DNA of 64,000 nucleotides, taken from the NCBI GenBank assembly GCA_964636985.1, contig CAZWSX010000002.1, positions 124,001 to 188,000 of the forward strand, given 5' to 3'. A program made the translations under genes and the position numbers. The DNA comes from CAZWSX01 sp964636985 (lineage in GTDB: Bacteria; Planctomycetota; Planctomycetia; Pirellulales; Pirellulaceae). Shown one piece after another: positions 1 to 9,287 of this stretch (positions are counted from its first letter, which is position 1; each line of letters opens with the position of its first letter). The notes under the pieces are model-generated. The model was not told the DNA's origin. It saw only the letters and a program-made list of their open reading frames with translations, and did no database searches.

Positions 1-321
1 GTCGGGGTCAGCGACCACCGCCTGCACGCCCCATTGGGTCTGCTGTGGGGCGGAAACAATCTCGCCGCCGTTGGCATTCACCATGGCCAGCACCTCTTCA
101 AGCGACGCGACTCGGAAGCCGACGCGAACATCGCGAGTGCTAGCCTCATCGCGCCCCGGATAGATCTCGAACACGACTTCTCCCAACACAGCTGCCAGGT
201 GTTCTGGTCCGTTGCCATGCTTCTCTCGGGAGAATGCGATGCCGAGTGCGCCGTAGAACGCCTCCGCACGACTGAGATCCGACGAGCGAACGACGATCAA
301 GTTGAGACGCGGGGCAGCCAT
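1..321 (-). CDS. VOC (glyoxalase/bleomycin-resistance fold) family protein, 3' end cut by window
   Basis: The minus-strand frame from the ATG at 321 runs open to base 1, giving the first 107 residues. It begins MAAPRLNLIVVRSSDLSRAE and continues with AFYGALGI near residues 21-28 and VVFEIYP near 47-53. This is the beta-alpha-beta pattern of vicinal oxygen chelate proteins, in which a substrate-specific dioxygenase, lyase or resistance function cannot be told from the fold alone. The ATG overlaps the TGA of the upstream PSCyt/DUF1553 gene by one base (TGATG), which suggests translational coupling. The C-terminus and any second metal-binding half lie outside the window. Confidence 0.75.
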   Translation of the reverse strand, partial: MAAPRLNLIVVRSSDLSRAEAFYGALGIAFSREKHGNGPEHLAAVLGEVVFEIYPGRDEASTRDVRVGFRVASLEEVLAMVNANGGEIVSAPQQTQWGVQAVVADPD

Positions 322-3300
322 CAGTCGACATATCCAAACTCGTTCGTCAGCAGCATCACCTGCGAAAGTTGCTCCCACGGCGCCAGGTACACGGTGATCG
401 GGCCCGTGAAGTCGGTTGTTGCGTTCCACGTGGTGTCGGGCGACTGCGCAGCCGTTTCGTTCTTCGCGACAATCACCGGCGCCCACAGGTGCTGATCGCT
501 GTTGAGTTCGCCGTTGATGTCGACCACGAAATCGATCGTCTCGCCAGCTTCAACAGTGAGGTTCTCGATGTTGAACGCCACCTCGTTGTGTTGGACGGGC
601 GAAGTCTTCAACAATCCTTGCCGACTGGAGTAAACCGAGCAGCGGATCCCGTTCCCTTCGGCGGGCTCGTGCTTGGCGAGCGATGTGATCGAGATGGTCG
701 CCTTGGTCGGCGCCGTCCAGCGCCGAACACACGCGTGGGCGAGATCGTTGCCGGGGTGCCCGCCGGTGCCGGTGACTTGTGCCCAACCGAGCTTTCCATC
801 GGGGTACGCCGCTCCTCCTTGCCAAGCCGTCCCCGTGAAGTGCGGCAACCGTTTGAAGTTTGTTAGCTTCCCTTCGGCCTCGTCCCATTTGCCGTAGCCA
901 TAGCTCCATGCCAACACGGTCGCTGGGACCGCCGGCTGAGGCTCATTGGCTGCGCTTTCGAGAAACGCCAAGGCATCATCGACTTGTTGCGAAGTCGGAT
1001 CGAGCTGGTAAACGGCGCGGAACATCTGCCGCACCCGCTCGCGCGGTTCCAGCTTTTGGAACCGCACGGCGAGCGCTTTCGACTGGATCGCCATGAAGGG
1101 GTGATTCAGCGCGAACAGCGCTTGCTGCGGCACGGTCGTTTCGGCGCGCCGCGGAATGTGGATATCGGGATTGGCAAAGTCGAACATCCGCAATGTGGAA
1201 GCCAAAAACTGACGATCGATCAGGCCGTACAGCGTCCGTTTTTTGAAGCCAAGATTCGCGAACATATCGACTGCTTTGCCACCCGGCGTCAGATCGAGTT
1301 CGCCGGTGGCCATCAGGATCGAGTCCCGCATCTCCTCGAAGTTCAAGCGATGGACGGGCATGTGCCACAGCAGGCGATTCTCCGGGTCGATATTCCGCGC
1401 CGCAACGATTGCCTCTTCGCTGGCGCTCGACTGCTGTCGATAGGCTGCCGAGTTCAATAACAGGCGATGAAGCCGCTTGGTGCTCCAACCATGTTCGGTC
1501 AACTGTCGCGCCAGCCAGTCGAGCAGTTCGGGATGGCTAGGCGCCTCAGCCCGGGTGCCGAAGTCGCTCGGCGTCATCACCAGGCCTTGGCCGAAATGGC
1601 GATCCCAAACGCGATTCGCCCAGACCCGCGCGGTGAGGGGATTGTCGGGCGACACAATTCCTTCTGCCAGTTCCAACCGGCCGCTTCCATGCTGGAACGG
1701 CTGGCGATTTGCGCCTGCCACGACCGAAAGAAATTGCCGCGGAACGGATGCCCCTTTATTGAGCGAATTGCCCCGCTTGAAAATCCGCGGCTCGACCATC
1801 CGATCGCGGTCGCGAACCGCCATGACCAAGGGAGATCCCTCCGGCCTGGTCATCAGCAGTTGCTCCAGCGCCATCTGGTGCCTCCAGATTTCGTTGCCGG
1901 CGCCGGTGTTGACGATCGTCTCGATGTTATAGATCGATTCTTGGGGCAACACGCAAGGTGAATCCTCGCCGCGAATCACCCGCCGCAAAGCCTCGTCCTG
2001 GTCGTCGGGAAAACGGATCGGAGCAGTCGTTCCTGGCTGCGTTGTCGCGACATATTGGTTCCATCGCGCGTCGATGTCTGCGAAGACTTTGCCGTACCGC
2101 TCGGCAACTTCGGCGAGCGACTTGGGAGCATCGCCAAAGGCCGCGACGACCTGTGGAGGAGATCGCTTCGCTTCAGTTTCCTTCCACCTCGTCAGTCGTT
2201 CGGCGGCGAGGTTTGCGAACTCCTGTTCCGGCAAATCGAAAAACGCACGCCAAGCCGAGAAGATGGGATCGCTCTCACGGGCCTTGCTCTCCAGGTAAGC
2301 CTGCCACTTGCGAACGAGCGGAGGAAGCAGATCTGTGTTCGCCAAAACCTGATCGAAGCCTTCGCTAGGAAAGCTGGCCACATTCTTCTGTGCCAGCAAA
2401 TACTTGGGAATCAGCTTGATGGCCGAGTCGTCGCATTCCTTCTTTCTCGCTGCGGTGTGCGTGGCCAGTTCGCTCAGTCGCTCGCGAAGGTTCTTGCCGA
2501 ACTCGCTCTCACTGGCCAGTTCTCGATCAAAAGCGGCCGGATCGAGTGGGACCAGTTCATCCTGCGTGTTTTGAAAGACGCCGTACAGCGAGTAGTAATC
2601 GGCTGTCGGAATAGGATCGAACTTGTGATCGTGGCAACGGGCACACGCCGCCGTCAGCCCCATCGTGGCGCGGGTGACCATATCGATGCGGTCGTCGATG
2701 ATATCGAAGGGCACTCCGATAAACCGGCGGCCAAGTGTGAAGAAGCCGAGCGCCGCCCGATGGCGATGTTCGTCGGGCGCAACTTGTTCGCCCGCGATCT
2801 GGAGCAGCAGGAAGCGGTCGTACGGCATATCGTCGTTGAAAGCGGCGACGACCCAATCGCGATAGCGCGACGCATGCGTGAAAAATCGTTCTTCCCGCCC
2901 GTAGACGTATCCCTTGGTATCTGCGTACCGGGCGATGTCGAGCCAAAACCGTCCCCAATGCTCGCCGTAGTGGGGCGATCCGAGCAAGCGATCGATCAGC
3001 CGCTGGTATGCCTCCGGCGAATCGTCGGCAACAAAGGCGTCGACTTCTTCAGGCGTCGGCGGTAAGCCCGTCAGATCGTAGGTGACGCGGCGAATCAGCG
3101 TCCGCCGATCAGCCTCCGGCGCAGGAGCCAGCTTGGCCGCCTCCAGCTTGCTCAAAATGAAACGGTCGACATCGTTTCGCACCCAAGCTTCATGTTGAAC
3201 GGCCGGCGGCGAAGGATTCGTCATCGGCTTAAAGGCCCAGTGATTGCGCTGCTTCTCGAGAAGTTGCTGCTGTGAAGTATTGGTTTCTTTGGTCCAGGGG

Positions 3301-3665
3301 GCGCCCATTTCGATCCACTTTTCCAGAGCCGCGACTTGGGCAGGCGACAAGGGATCGTCCGGCGGCATCGGGCTGTCGCCGGTGCGGCGAACGGCGGCGA
3401 TCAAGCGGCTCTCGCTCGGCTTGCCAGGCACGATCACCGCGCCATCATCGTTTCCCTTGAGCGCGGCGGCATGCGAATCGAGCCGCAGACCCGACTCTTG
3501 TTTTTTCTCGCCGTGACAACCTTGGCATTTCTCGACGAGTAGCGGCCGAATGTCACGCTCGAAAAACGCGAGCGCTTCGGCCGAGGGTTCATCGGCCTGA
3601 AGTGCCTGCGTCATCAAGACGGCTAAGGTGATTGCACTGCAGATGCGAAGTCGAATCAAAGTCAA
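321..3665 (-). CDS. Secreted planctomycete cytochrome c-like / DUF1549 / DUF1553 protein
   Basis: About 1114 residues. An N-terminal hydrophobic signal segment is followed by a PSCyt1-type heme motif CQGCHG (near residues 47-52), the DUF1549 (PSCyt2) segment containing YDLTGLPPTPEEVDAF, a second CARCHDHKFDP motif, and the DUF1553 (PSD1) segment with NPLTARVWANRVWDRHFGQG. A beta-rich extension closes the protein. The family is abundant in planctomycetes and is thought to act outside the cytoplasm in polymer or organic-matter breakdown; its chemistry is not established. I chose TTG at 3665 because AAGGAG lies seven bases upstream and the signal peptide starts there; the frame is open back to 3770. 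Its stop overlaps the start of the VOC gene. Confidence 0.9.
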   Translation of the reverse strand: MTLIRLRICSAITLAVLMTQALQADEPSAEALAFFERDIRPLLVEKCQGCHGEKKQESGLRLDSHAAALKGNDDGAVIVPGKPSESRLIAAVRRTGDSPMPPDDPLSPAQVAALEKWIEMGAPWTKETNTSQQQLLEKQRNHWAFKPMTNPSPPAVQHEAWVRNDVDRFILSKLEAAKLAPAPEADRRTLIRRVTYDLTGLPPTPEEVDAFVADDSPEAYQRLIDRLLGSPHYGEHWGRFWLDIARYADTKGYVYGREERFFTHASRYRDWVVAAFNDDMPYDRFLLLQIAGEQVAPDEHRHRAALGFFTLGRRFIGVPFDIIDDRIDMVTRATMGLTAACARCHDHKFDPIPTADYYSLYGVFQNTQDELVPLDPAAFDRELASESEFGKNLRERLSELATHTAARKKECDDSAIKLIPKYLLAQKNVASFPSEGFDQVLANTDLLPPLVRKWQAYLESKARESDPIFSAWRAFFDLPEQEFANLAAERLTRWKETEAKRSPPQVVAAFGDAPKSLAEVAERYGKVFADIDARWNQYVATTQPGTTAPIRFPDDQDEALRRVIRGEDSPCVLPQESIYNIETIVNTGAGNEIWRHQMALEQLLMTRPEGSPLVMAVRDRDRMVEPRIFKRGNSLNKGASVPRQFLSVVAGANRQPFQHGSGRLELAEGIVSPDNPLTARVWANRVWDRHFGQGLVMTPSDFGTRAEAPSHPELLDWLARQLTEHGWSTKRLHRLLLNSAAYRQQSSASEEAIVAARNIDPENRLLWHMPVHRLNFEEMRDSILMATGELDLTPGGKAVDMFANLGFKKRTLYGLIDRQFLASTLRMFDFANPDIHIPRRAETTVPQQALFALNHPFMAIQSKALAVRFQKLEPRERVRQMFRAVYQLDPTSQQVDDALAFLESAANEPQPAVPATVLAWSYGYGKWDEAEGKLTNFKRLPHFTGTAWQGGAAYPDGKLGWAQVTGTGGHPGNDLAHACVRRWTAPTKATISITSLAKHEPAEGNGIRCSVYSSRQGLLKTSPVQHNEVAFNIENLTVEAGETIDFVVDINGELNSDQHLWAPVIVAKNETAAQSPDTTWNATTDFTGPITVYLAPWEQLSQVMLLTNEFGYVD

Positions 3666-3813
3666 AGGCGGGCTCCTTCGCGGCCAATCGCCCCGGCAAG
3701 GTGGGAACTCGCGCAAGGCGAGCGGCGGGGCGAATCTCTCATTATCTAAGCCTACTCCGAAGACCGCCACAGGGCGACGGACTTCCTGGCCCGAGATGGG
3801 CTTCTTTCACGGT

Positions 3814-4761
3814 CTATTCGTCAAAGACTTCGTGTAGTTTGCTGAGTTGCAAGCGAACAGTTTCCAAATCCCCCACGCACACAAATACGCGAAAAGGATA
3901 ACCTCCCGGTGCCAAAGGCTGCTGGCCGTGGATGCGAAAGACGCAGTTCCACTTCACCACTTTTTCCGGCTTGAAGCGGAATCGCCCGTAGGTTGGGCCC
4001 GTCATGTCGATGGCTGTTTGCGGCGGTGCGTACACGCCCATGGCGTGAGTCTTCTCGCGGACGCTCAAGACCACAGGATCTGCCTGTTCGCCCGGGCCGT
4101 CGTCAAGCGGCACTAGCTTCCGCTCCTTGGGATCAAATTTCCAAAACTCCGAGAACTCGCCTGGCATGTAGCCGGTGAGGGCCTCGAACGTCCCGATGCG
4201 GTGATTTTCATCGCTCGGAAGTGTGAAGACGACTTCGTACGAAATCACCCCAGGCAAGTCGCGCCAGCCAATGGTGACGCGCTTGGTCAGCAGGTGATTG
4301 GAAAGCTTCGTCGCGTTTTTGGCAAAGTTCCCGTCGCTACGCTCTCCAGGGGCAAGCCAAAACGCCATCTGGTTTGTCGATTCCAGACGATTTTCTTTGG
4401 CGACGAGTCGCAGCAGTCGGCTGGTCGAGGTTGGCCCTGCGCCATCGGACCTGCTTCCGGCCTCGGTCGGATTGAATGTCTCGTTCGTAACGGGCGACCC
4501 CGCGTCGAAGTTCGAGGCCGACTGCAACTGTCGTCCGTGGTCGGTGGAGTCGATGAACTCGCGCCCGCGCCATGTGAGCGAATCGATGGCGCCGGCCAGC
4601 CTCGCCGTGGTTTTGATGACGACTTCCGAATCGCCCACGGGCGCCTTGATGGAAGCGTTGCCGCTGGCAGCGTCGGCAAGTTCGTTCTCCGCGCAAAAGC
4701 AGTAAGAACTCTGCGCAATCAAGAAGAGTGCGATGGCGAAGTTGCCGCGACCTGAATTCAT
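3814..4761 (-). CDS. Conserved secreted protein of unknown function
   Basis: About 315 residues from the ATG at 4761. A signal peptide (MNSGRGNFAIALFLIAQSSY...) is followed by a beta-rich body with ARLAGAIDSLTWRGREFIDS near residues 53-72, DHGRQLQSASNFDAG just after, and KWNCVFRIHG near the end. I recognise this pattern as a planctomycete secreted family without an assigned function; the beta-sandwich look recalls mutarotase-like folds, but that is inference. The frame is open upstream to 4860, where it would overlap the LRR gene. The start at 4761 leaves a 5-base gap to that gene's stop, so the two probably share a transcript. Confidence 0.7.
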   Translation of the reverse strand: MNSGRGNFAIALFLIAQSSYCFCAENELADAASGNASIKAPVGDSEVVIKTTARLAGAIDSLTWRGREFIDSTDHGRQLQSASNFDAGSPVTNETFNPTEAGSRSDGAGPTSTSRLLRLVAKENRLESTNQMAFWLAPGERSDGNFAKNATKLSNHLLTKRVTIGWRDLPGVISYEVVFTLPSDENHRIGTFEALTGYMPGEFSEFWKFDPKERKLVPLDDGPGEQADPVVLSVREKTHAMGVYAPPQTAIDMTGPTYGRFRFKPEKVVKWNCVFRIHGQQPLAPGGYPFRVFVCVGDLETVRLQLSKLHEVFDE

Positions 4762-4766
4762 GGACG

Positions 4767-6110
4767 TCAAGGATTGCTGGTTGCCGAAGCTTCGCTTGAG
4801 GGAGGCGTTCGCATGGGAATCACTCGCACAAACATACCTCGCGCGGGCCACCTTCGCCACGCTCGCATCGCAAATCTCTCGGTTCCGAACGTTCTCTTGG
4901 CGTAAATGTTCTGTGCCCCTCCGATAGCGAGTCGTTCGATTGTCGCATCGGTTATGTCGTTGTCTGAGACATCGATGGAAACAAATGGAAGTTCCGTCGG
5001 TAAGTTCGCGAAGACCGCATCGTCCAGGCTGTTGTGCGATAGATCCAAGTCGGGAACTTGTCGCATTTTGGCGAAGGCCTCCAACCCGGCCGCGTTGATC
5101 TTCGATCGCGAAAGACTAATCACCTTCAACTCTTTCCAGTCATGGGGACTCACCGGCTCGAAACCTATCCCCGTCACTTGCGTCCGGTCGAGGAGCAACC
5201 GCTCCAGTCGTGGAAGGCTTCGCAGCAGGCTTAACGCCTCATCGTCGGCATCGGAGCCCGACAGGTCGAGCGTGGAAAGGTATTGGCTCTCCTCAAGCCC
5301 GGCGCATACCTGCGCTGTCGATGTGCAACCACACAGGGCGAGTTGCACCAGGGCGGGATTCCTCGCGAGGAGCTTGCCCCACGATGCTCCCGGCACCTGG
5401 CTGGCATCTCGAATGAACATCGCCTCAAGACGGGTGAACGTCGACCACGCCTCGACCGCTTCGGGAGTCGCTGTCGTCGTCGACAGGCGTTTCAGCTTTT
5501 CCAGGCGACTTAGCCGATCGAGTGCGGCGGCGGCGCTTGGTTCCACTCGAATGTCGAGACTCAGCAGTTCCGAGCACCGGCTTACTTGTTCGATCTCCTG
5601 AGACGAGAGCGGTGCTTGCCAAAACAACCACTTCAATCTGCGGCGGCTTGGCAACAGATCCAGGTGCAGGCCCGTCGACAGAGACTTGCTGACGGAGAGT
5701 GTCTCAAGCGCCGGTAACTGCGTGAGGTTGCGCCAAAACTCGTCTTCCTCTGGCTGCGTTGCCGGAGAAAAGAATCGCGACGTTTGATAAGCCCCTTCCA
5801 CCTCGAGCAGCATGTGCCGTTGCCACTCGGGCCATTCGTCGTAAGAAATCCCGCAGACAAGGCGCGTCAGTCCCACGGGCTCGTGGTAGTCGACGCGAAA
5901 TCCCCGCGAGTGCAAATACGAGATCACGCGCTCCTGCCGGCGCATGCGATCGATAGCTCTCCCTAGCAGTCCAAAGACCGCCGAGAGGATCACCATATAG
6001 ATGATCGCTTCGCGGAGGCCGATTTGAAAACGGCGTGGTCTCTTGGCCGGCGCGGGCCGCGGCGAGGCGTTTGTGGCGATCTCTGCTGCTTGGGGCTCTG
6101 CTGCGGACAC
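4767..6110 (-). CDS. Membrane-anchored leucine-rich-repeat protein
   Basis: About 447 residues if translation starts at GTG 6110, which has CGGAG nine bases upstream. The frame is open to 6431, but that part is low-quality, Arg-rich and overlaps the divergent cyclase gene. An N-terminal cytoplasmic tail leads to one membrane segment (AIIYMVILSAVFGLLG), then a long array of leucine-rich repeats with units such as LSTLDLSGSDADDEALSLL, LERLLLDRTQVTG and VPDLDLSHNSLDDAVF. Such LRR proteins are numerous in planctomycetes and are assumed to bind proteins; no partner is evident. It is followed by a secreted protein gene 5 bases away. The function is unassigned and the start uncertain. Confidence 0.75.
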   Translation of the reverse strand: MSAAEPQAAEIATNASPRPAPAKRPRRFQIGLREAIIYMVILSAVFGLLGRAIDRMRRQERVISYLHSRGFRVDYHEPVGLTRLVCGISYDEWPEWQRHMLLEVEGAYQTSRFFSPATQPEEDEFWRNLTQLPALETLSVSKSLSTGLHLDLLPSRRRLKWLFWQAPLSSQEIEQVSRCSELLSLDIRVEPSAAAALDRLSRLEKLKRLSTTTATPEAVEAWSTFTRLEAMFIRDASQVPGASWGKLLARNPALVQLALCGCTSTAQVCAGLEESQYLSTLDLSGSDADDEALSLLRSLPRLERLLLDRTQVTGIGFEPVSPHDWKELKVISLSRSKINAAGLEAFAKMRQVPDLDLSHNSLDDAVFANLPTELPFVSIDVSDNDITDATIERLAIGGAQNIYAKRTFGTERFAMRAWRRWPARGMFVRVIPMRTPPSSEASATSNP

Positions 6111-6429
6111 GATCGGAAGCTCCGATGTGGTTCGATCTGCCCTCGCAAGACGCCGCTGACCCGCCGCCCATTGTAAGCGCTTTGTCTTCTCCGGTCTCTC
6201 CGGGTCTCGGCGGTGAATTCTGCCCGGTCGCGGCACAGCGTTGCAAACCGGCGCACCCGCATTTTCGGCCTTAACGGCGAGATTGGAACGCGCAGCCCGC
6301 ACAGTCGTTTCAGCCGTTAGTGCCGTTCGAATTCGCCGTCCCGCACCTCCACTGCGCCCTACTTTTAGGAAATGGCATTTTGCGCGCAGAGCGTATTGCT
6401 GCGCGAATAGGAGCTGCATCGACCGAGAC
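6111..6429. other. Intergenic region between divergent genes
   Basis: About 320 bases between the proposed starts of the LRR gene (leftward) and the diguanylate cyclase gene (rightward). Promoters for both should lie here. I see no convincing -35/-10 pair, no clear operator and no conserved RNA. Open frames cross it on both strands but their translations are Arg/Ala/Pro-rich and unlike any domain. Confidence 0.4.
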
Positions 6430-7992
6430 ATGTTGTCGCATTATCTTCCCGCCGTGTGGGCTGGCTTGGCCGCGCTATTGGGCGCGTTCCTAGGCTGGCT
6501 GCTGCGCGGGCTGGAAGAGCATCGGCGCGATCGCGCGACCCTCTTGTCGCAGCAGAATACGGCGCAGGAAAACGCCGCCATTGTCCTGGAACAGATCCAC
6601 ACCCTCAGTGACGACGTCGCCGCCCATTTGCAGGATCACGTCCGCGACGTGGAAGGCCTGCAGCGCGAGCTAGGCGAGTTGGTCTCCGTCTCGCCTGGCC
6701 TGGCACCGATTGTGCAGCGTTTGATCGATGTCAATTCGGCGGTCCGCGATGAGCTGGCCCAGGCAAAACAGCGGCTCGTAAGCCAATCGGAATTGATCGA
6801 CCGGCAAGCCCACGAGGCGCAAACCGATCCGCTGACAAAGCTTCCCAACCGCCGCGCGCTCGAATGGGAACTGCAACGGCGATTCGCGACGTTCGAGGCC
6901 GAGGGAACCGTCTTCTCGGTCGCAGTCATCGACGTCGATCACTTCAAACGTTTGAACGACACGCTGGGCCACTTGGCTGGTGACTCCGTACTTAAAGGCG
7001 TGGCCGAAGCGCTCGATAAACATTCTCCTCCCGGCGCCATGGTCGCCCGCTTCGGCGGCGAAGAGTTCGTCATGGTCGTGGATGGAGCCATCGATCCCGA
7101 ACGCGACAATGGCGTTGAACGCGGTCGTTTGGCCATTTCTCGCTACCCCTTCCGCTGGGAAGAGAAACCGTTTTCGATCTCCGCGAGTCTCGGCTGCGCC
7201 ACCATCGTGTCGGGCGAAAGCTATCTGTCGCTGTTGGGGCGAGCCGACCAGGCTCTTTATGCCTCGAAGCGAGGTGGTCGAGCATGCAGCCACTGGCACG
7301 ATGGACGCACCGCGCTCCGCCTGACCCCCGTCACGAGTTCGGCCGAATCATCGCAGCGGCTCGTCGACAGCGTTCGCCAGCGTCCGGCACAAGAAAAATC
7401 GCCGGCGGATTCGAACGACCCGGCGATTGTCAAACGCGAGATCACGCGCGCGGAACCGCAACTGGCGACGTCCGAGGCTTTTGTCGCCAATGTCGCGCGG
7501 CGGATCTTCGACTGGCGTCGCGGCGGAACCGTCGTCTCGGTCGTATTCGTCCGCGTCGATCGCACCGAACAACTGCGGTCGCGCTGGGGCGAAGATGTCT
7601 GCGAAGCGGTGAACCGAGCCGTGGCCCAGCTCGTGGTCGCCTTCTCCCGCTCGATCGACCATGTGGGCAAGCGAGACGAGGACCTGCTCCTGATGTTGCC
7701 TGGCGTCTCGCTGCGCGATGCCACGCGGATCGCACATCGCATCCACCGAGCGGTTCAGCAGTTCGAGTTGTCACAAGGGAAAGAAAAGATTCGCGCCACC
7801 GTCTCGATCGGCGTGGCCACCTGCCAGGAAGGGGATGACTCGGACGAACTGATTTCCCGCGGCAGCAAAGCGCTCGAGAACGCCGTCAACTCCGGTCGCG
7901 ATGGCGTTCACGTCAACAACGGTGCGTTGATTGCCGAGATGACCCAGCTCTTCTCCCGCAGCAGCATCGAGGAAACTTCGTCGATAACGTAG
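6430..7992 (+). CDS. Membrane-anchored diguanylate cyclase with two GGDEF-type domains
   Basis: About 520 residues from ATG 6430. One N-terminal membrane segment (LPAVWAGLAALLGAFLGWLL) is followed by a coiled region and a complete GGDEF domain: DPLTKLPNRRALEWEL, VIDVDHFKRLNDTLGH and the catalytic loop ARFGGEEFVMVV. This domain should make cyclic di-GMP from GTP. I see no RxxD inhibitory site just before GGEEF. After a linker comes a second copy of the fold (VSVVFVRVDRTEQLRSRWG ... ATVSIGVATC) in which the GGDEF loop is replaced by GKRDEDLLLM, so it is probably inactive and regulatory. The long frame upstream to 6241 has no domain character. The gene converges on the sialidase gene, with stops 8 bases apart. 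Confidence 0.88.
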   Translation: MLSHYLPAVWAGLAALLGAFLGWLLRGLEEHRRDRATLLSQQNTAQENAAIVLEQIHTLSDDVAAHLQDHVRDVEGLQRELGELVSVSPGLAPIVQRLIDVNSAVRDELAQAKQRLVSQSELIDRQAHEAQTDPLTKLPNRRALEWELQRRFATFEAEGTVFSVAVIDVDHFKRLNDTLGHLAGDSVLKGVAEALDKHSPPGAMVARFGGEEFVMVVDGAIDPERDNGVERGRLAISRYPFRWEEKPFSISASLGCATIVSGESYLSLLGRADQALYASKRGGRACSHWHDGRTALRLTPVTSSAESSQRLVDSVRQRPAQEKSPADSNDPAIVKREITRAEPQLATSEAFVANVARRIFDWRRGGTVVSVVFVRVDRTEQLRSRWGEDVCEAVNRAVAQLVVAFSRSIDHVGKRDEDLLLMLPGVSLRDATRIAHRIHRAVQQFELSQGKEKIRATVSIGVATCQEGDDSDELISRGSKALENAVNSGRDGVHVNNGALIAEMTQLFSRSSIEETSSIT

Positions 7993-8000
7993 GAAGATAT

Positions 8001-9173
8001 CTACGGCTTCGGCGAATCGACCGGCTTCAATTCCTCCGGCGCAAAGCTCGCAAAGACGATCTTCTCGTACGGCCCCTTCTCGCCGGCCTCGAACAAGCAG
8101 CCAATCGTGCCATCATCGAGCACGACCAGGTCCGAGTAAGCCGCCGGGCCTTTGTGTAGCGTCTTCGCGAGTGTCCACGTGACACCTTCGTCCACGCTCC
8201 CTCGCACCACCAGGTTGGCGCGAGTCTTTTCGCTGGCTGGATTGCTGAAGACGATCAGCCCCGGTTCGCCGTTGATCGGCCACTTCGCGCGGCGAATGCT
8301 GGCCTGGCACGTAGGCTCGGGCAATCCCTTATCGAATCCCTGGTCGGTCCACGTCTCGCCGCCGTCGCTGCTGAAGGCAACTTGCCGTCGCCTTTGCGCG
8401 CGTTCGTAATTTCGCATGTTGAGCATCAGTCGCCCGTCGGCAAGCTCGACCACCTGGCATTCATTCACTCTGTCGCGCGGGGTGCGGCCGCCGCGCTTCC
8501 AGGTTTGGCCTCGATCGTCGCTGTAGATCACGTGCGAGTAGTAACGGTTGGTCTTGGCTTCGATGTGATCGCAGGGGACGATCATCCGCCCCTTGTGAGG
8601 ACCGCGTTCGATCTGGATGCCGGCACCGGGGCCAGTGGCGTACCACGTCCAATCTTCCGCCTTGACGGCAGCCGTGAATTCCAGTGGCGAACTCCACGTC
8701 GCACCATTATCTTCCGACCGTGCGACGAAGACCTTGCGCGTCTCCTGACTGGTCCCCTCGATGATCTGGCGCTCTTTGTCGGTGCCGAGATTCCACGTCA
8801 TCAGCAAAACGATCGCGCCTGTTTCGCGGTCGACAATCGGGCAAGGATTGCCGCAGGTATTGGTGAGCTGATTCCAAACGATCGCTTGCTCGCTCCAAGT
8901 CTTCCCCCTGTCGGACGATCGTTTTATCACCAAATCGATGTCGCCCGCGTCGCTGGTTCCCTGTGTCCTCCCCTCGGCGAAGGCCAGCAAAGTACCGTCG
9001 TTGGCCAGCGCCATCGCGGGAATCCGGTAGGTGTGGTACCCATCGCGGTGCGCCTCCCAGACGGTTGACCATGGTTTGGGTGGCGCCAACTTGGGCTCCT
9101 CTTGGGCCAGGCCCAAACCGGAGATCGTCAGCAACCCGGCGATCGCGAACCACGCTCGAAACGGCCTTGTCAT
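8001..9173 (-). CDS. Secreted sialidase-like (exo-alpha-sialidase, BNR-repeat) protein
   Basis: About 390 residues from ATG 9173, which has AGAGG upstream at normal spacing and begins a clear signal peptide (MTRPFRAWFAIAGLLTISGL). The body carries YRIPAMALANDGTLLAFAEG, the FRIP-like arginine motif of bacterial sialidases, and several Asp-box repeats such as SSDRGKTWSEQ, SEDNGATWSSP, SDDRGQTWKRG, SSDGGETWTD and SVDEGVTWT. The six-bladed propeller of this family releases terminal sialic acids or acts on other sugars; in planctomycetes the true substrate is often unknown. The gene is divergent from mnmG. The longer frame up to 9638 overlaps mnmG and is not used. Confidence 0.88.
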   Translation of the reverse strand: MTRPFRAWFAIAGLLTISGLGLAQEEPKLAPPKPWSTVWEAHRDGYHTYRIPAMALANDGTLLAFAEGRTQGTSDAGDIDLVIKRSSDRGKTWSEQAIVWNQLTNTCGNPCPIVDRETGAIVLLMTWNLGTDKERQIIEGTSQETRKVFVARSEDNGATWSSPLEFTAAVKAEDWTWYATGPGAGIQIERGPHKGRMIVPCDHIEAKTNRYYSHVIYSDDRGQTWKRGGRTPRDRVNECQVVELADGRLMLNMRNYERAQRRRQVAFSSDGGETWTDQGFDKGLPEPTCQASIRRAKWPINGEPGLIVFSNPASEKTRANLVVRGSVDEGVTWTLAKTLHKGPAAYSDLVVLDDGTIGCLFEAGEKGPYEKIVFASFAPEELKPVDSPKP

Positions 9174-9287
9174 CGAATTTGGTCCTCTCTTTGCGGCAAT
9201 ACAGCTGCCGCGTCCCTTCGTGAGCAGCGACTCGCCTTTTACAATACACCGAGAGCCTGATCGATATGTTTGTCCACGATTTAGTTT

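Noticed and set aside
2055..3065. 336-residue plus-strand frame in the first PSCyt/DUF1553 gene
   Set aside because: It lies opposite conserved DUF1549 sequence and has no domain character.
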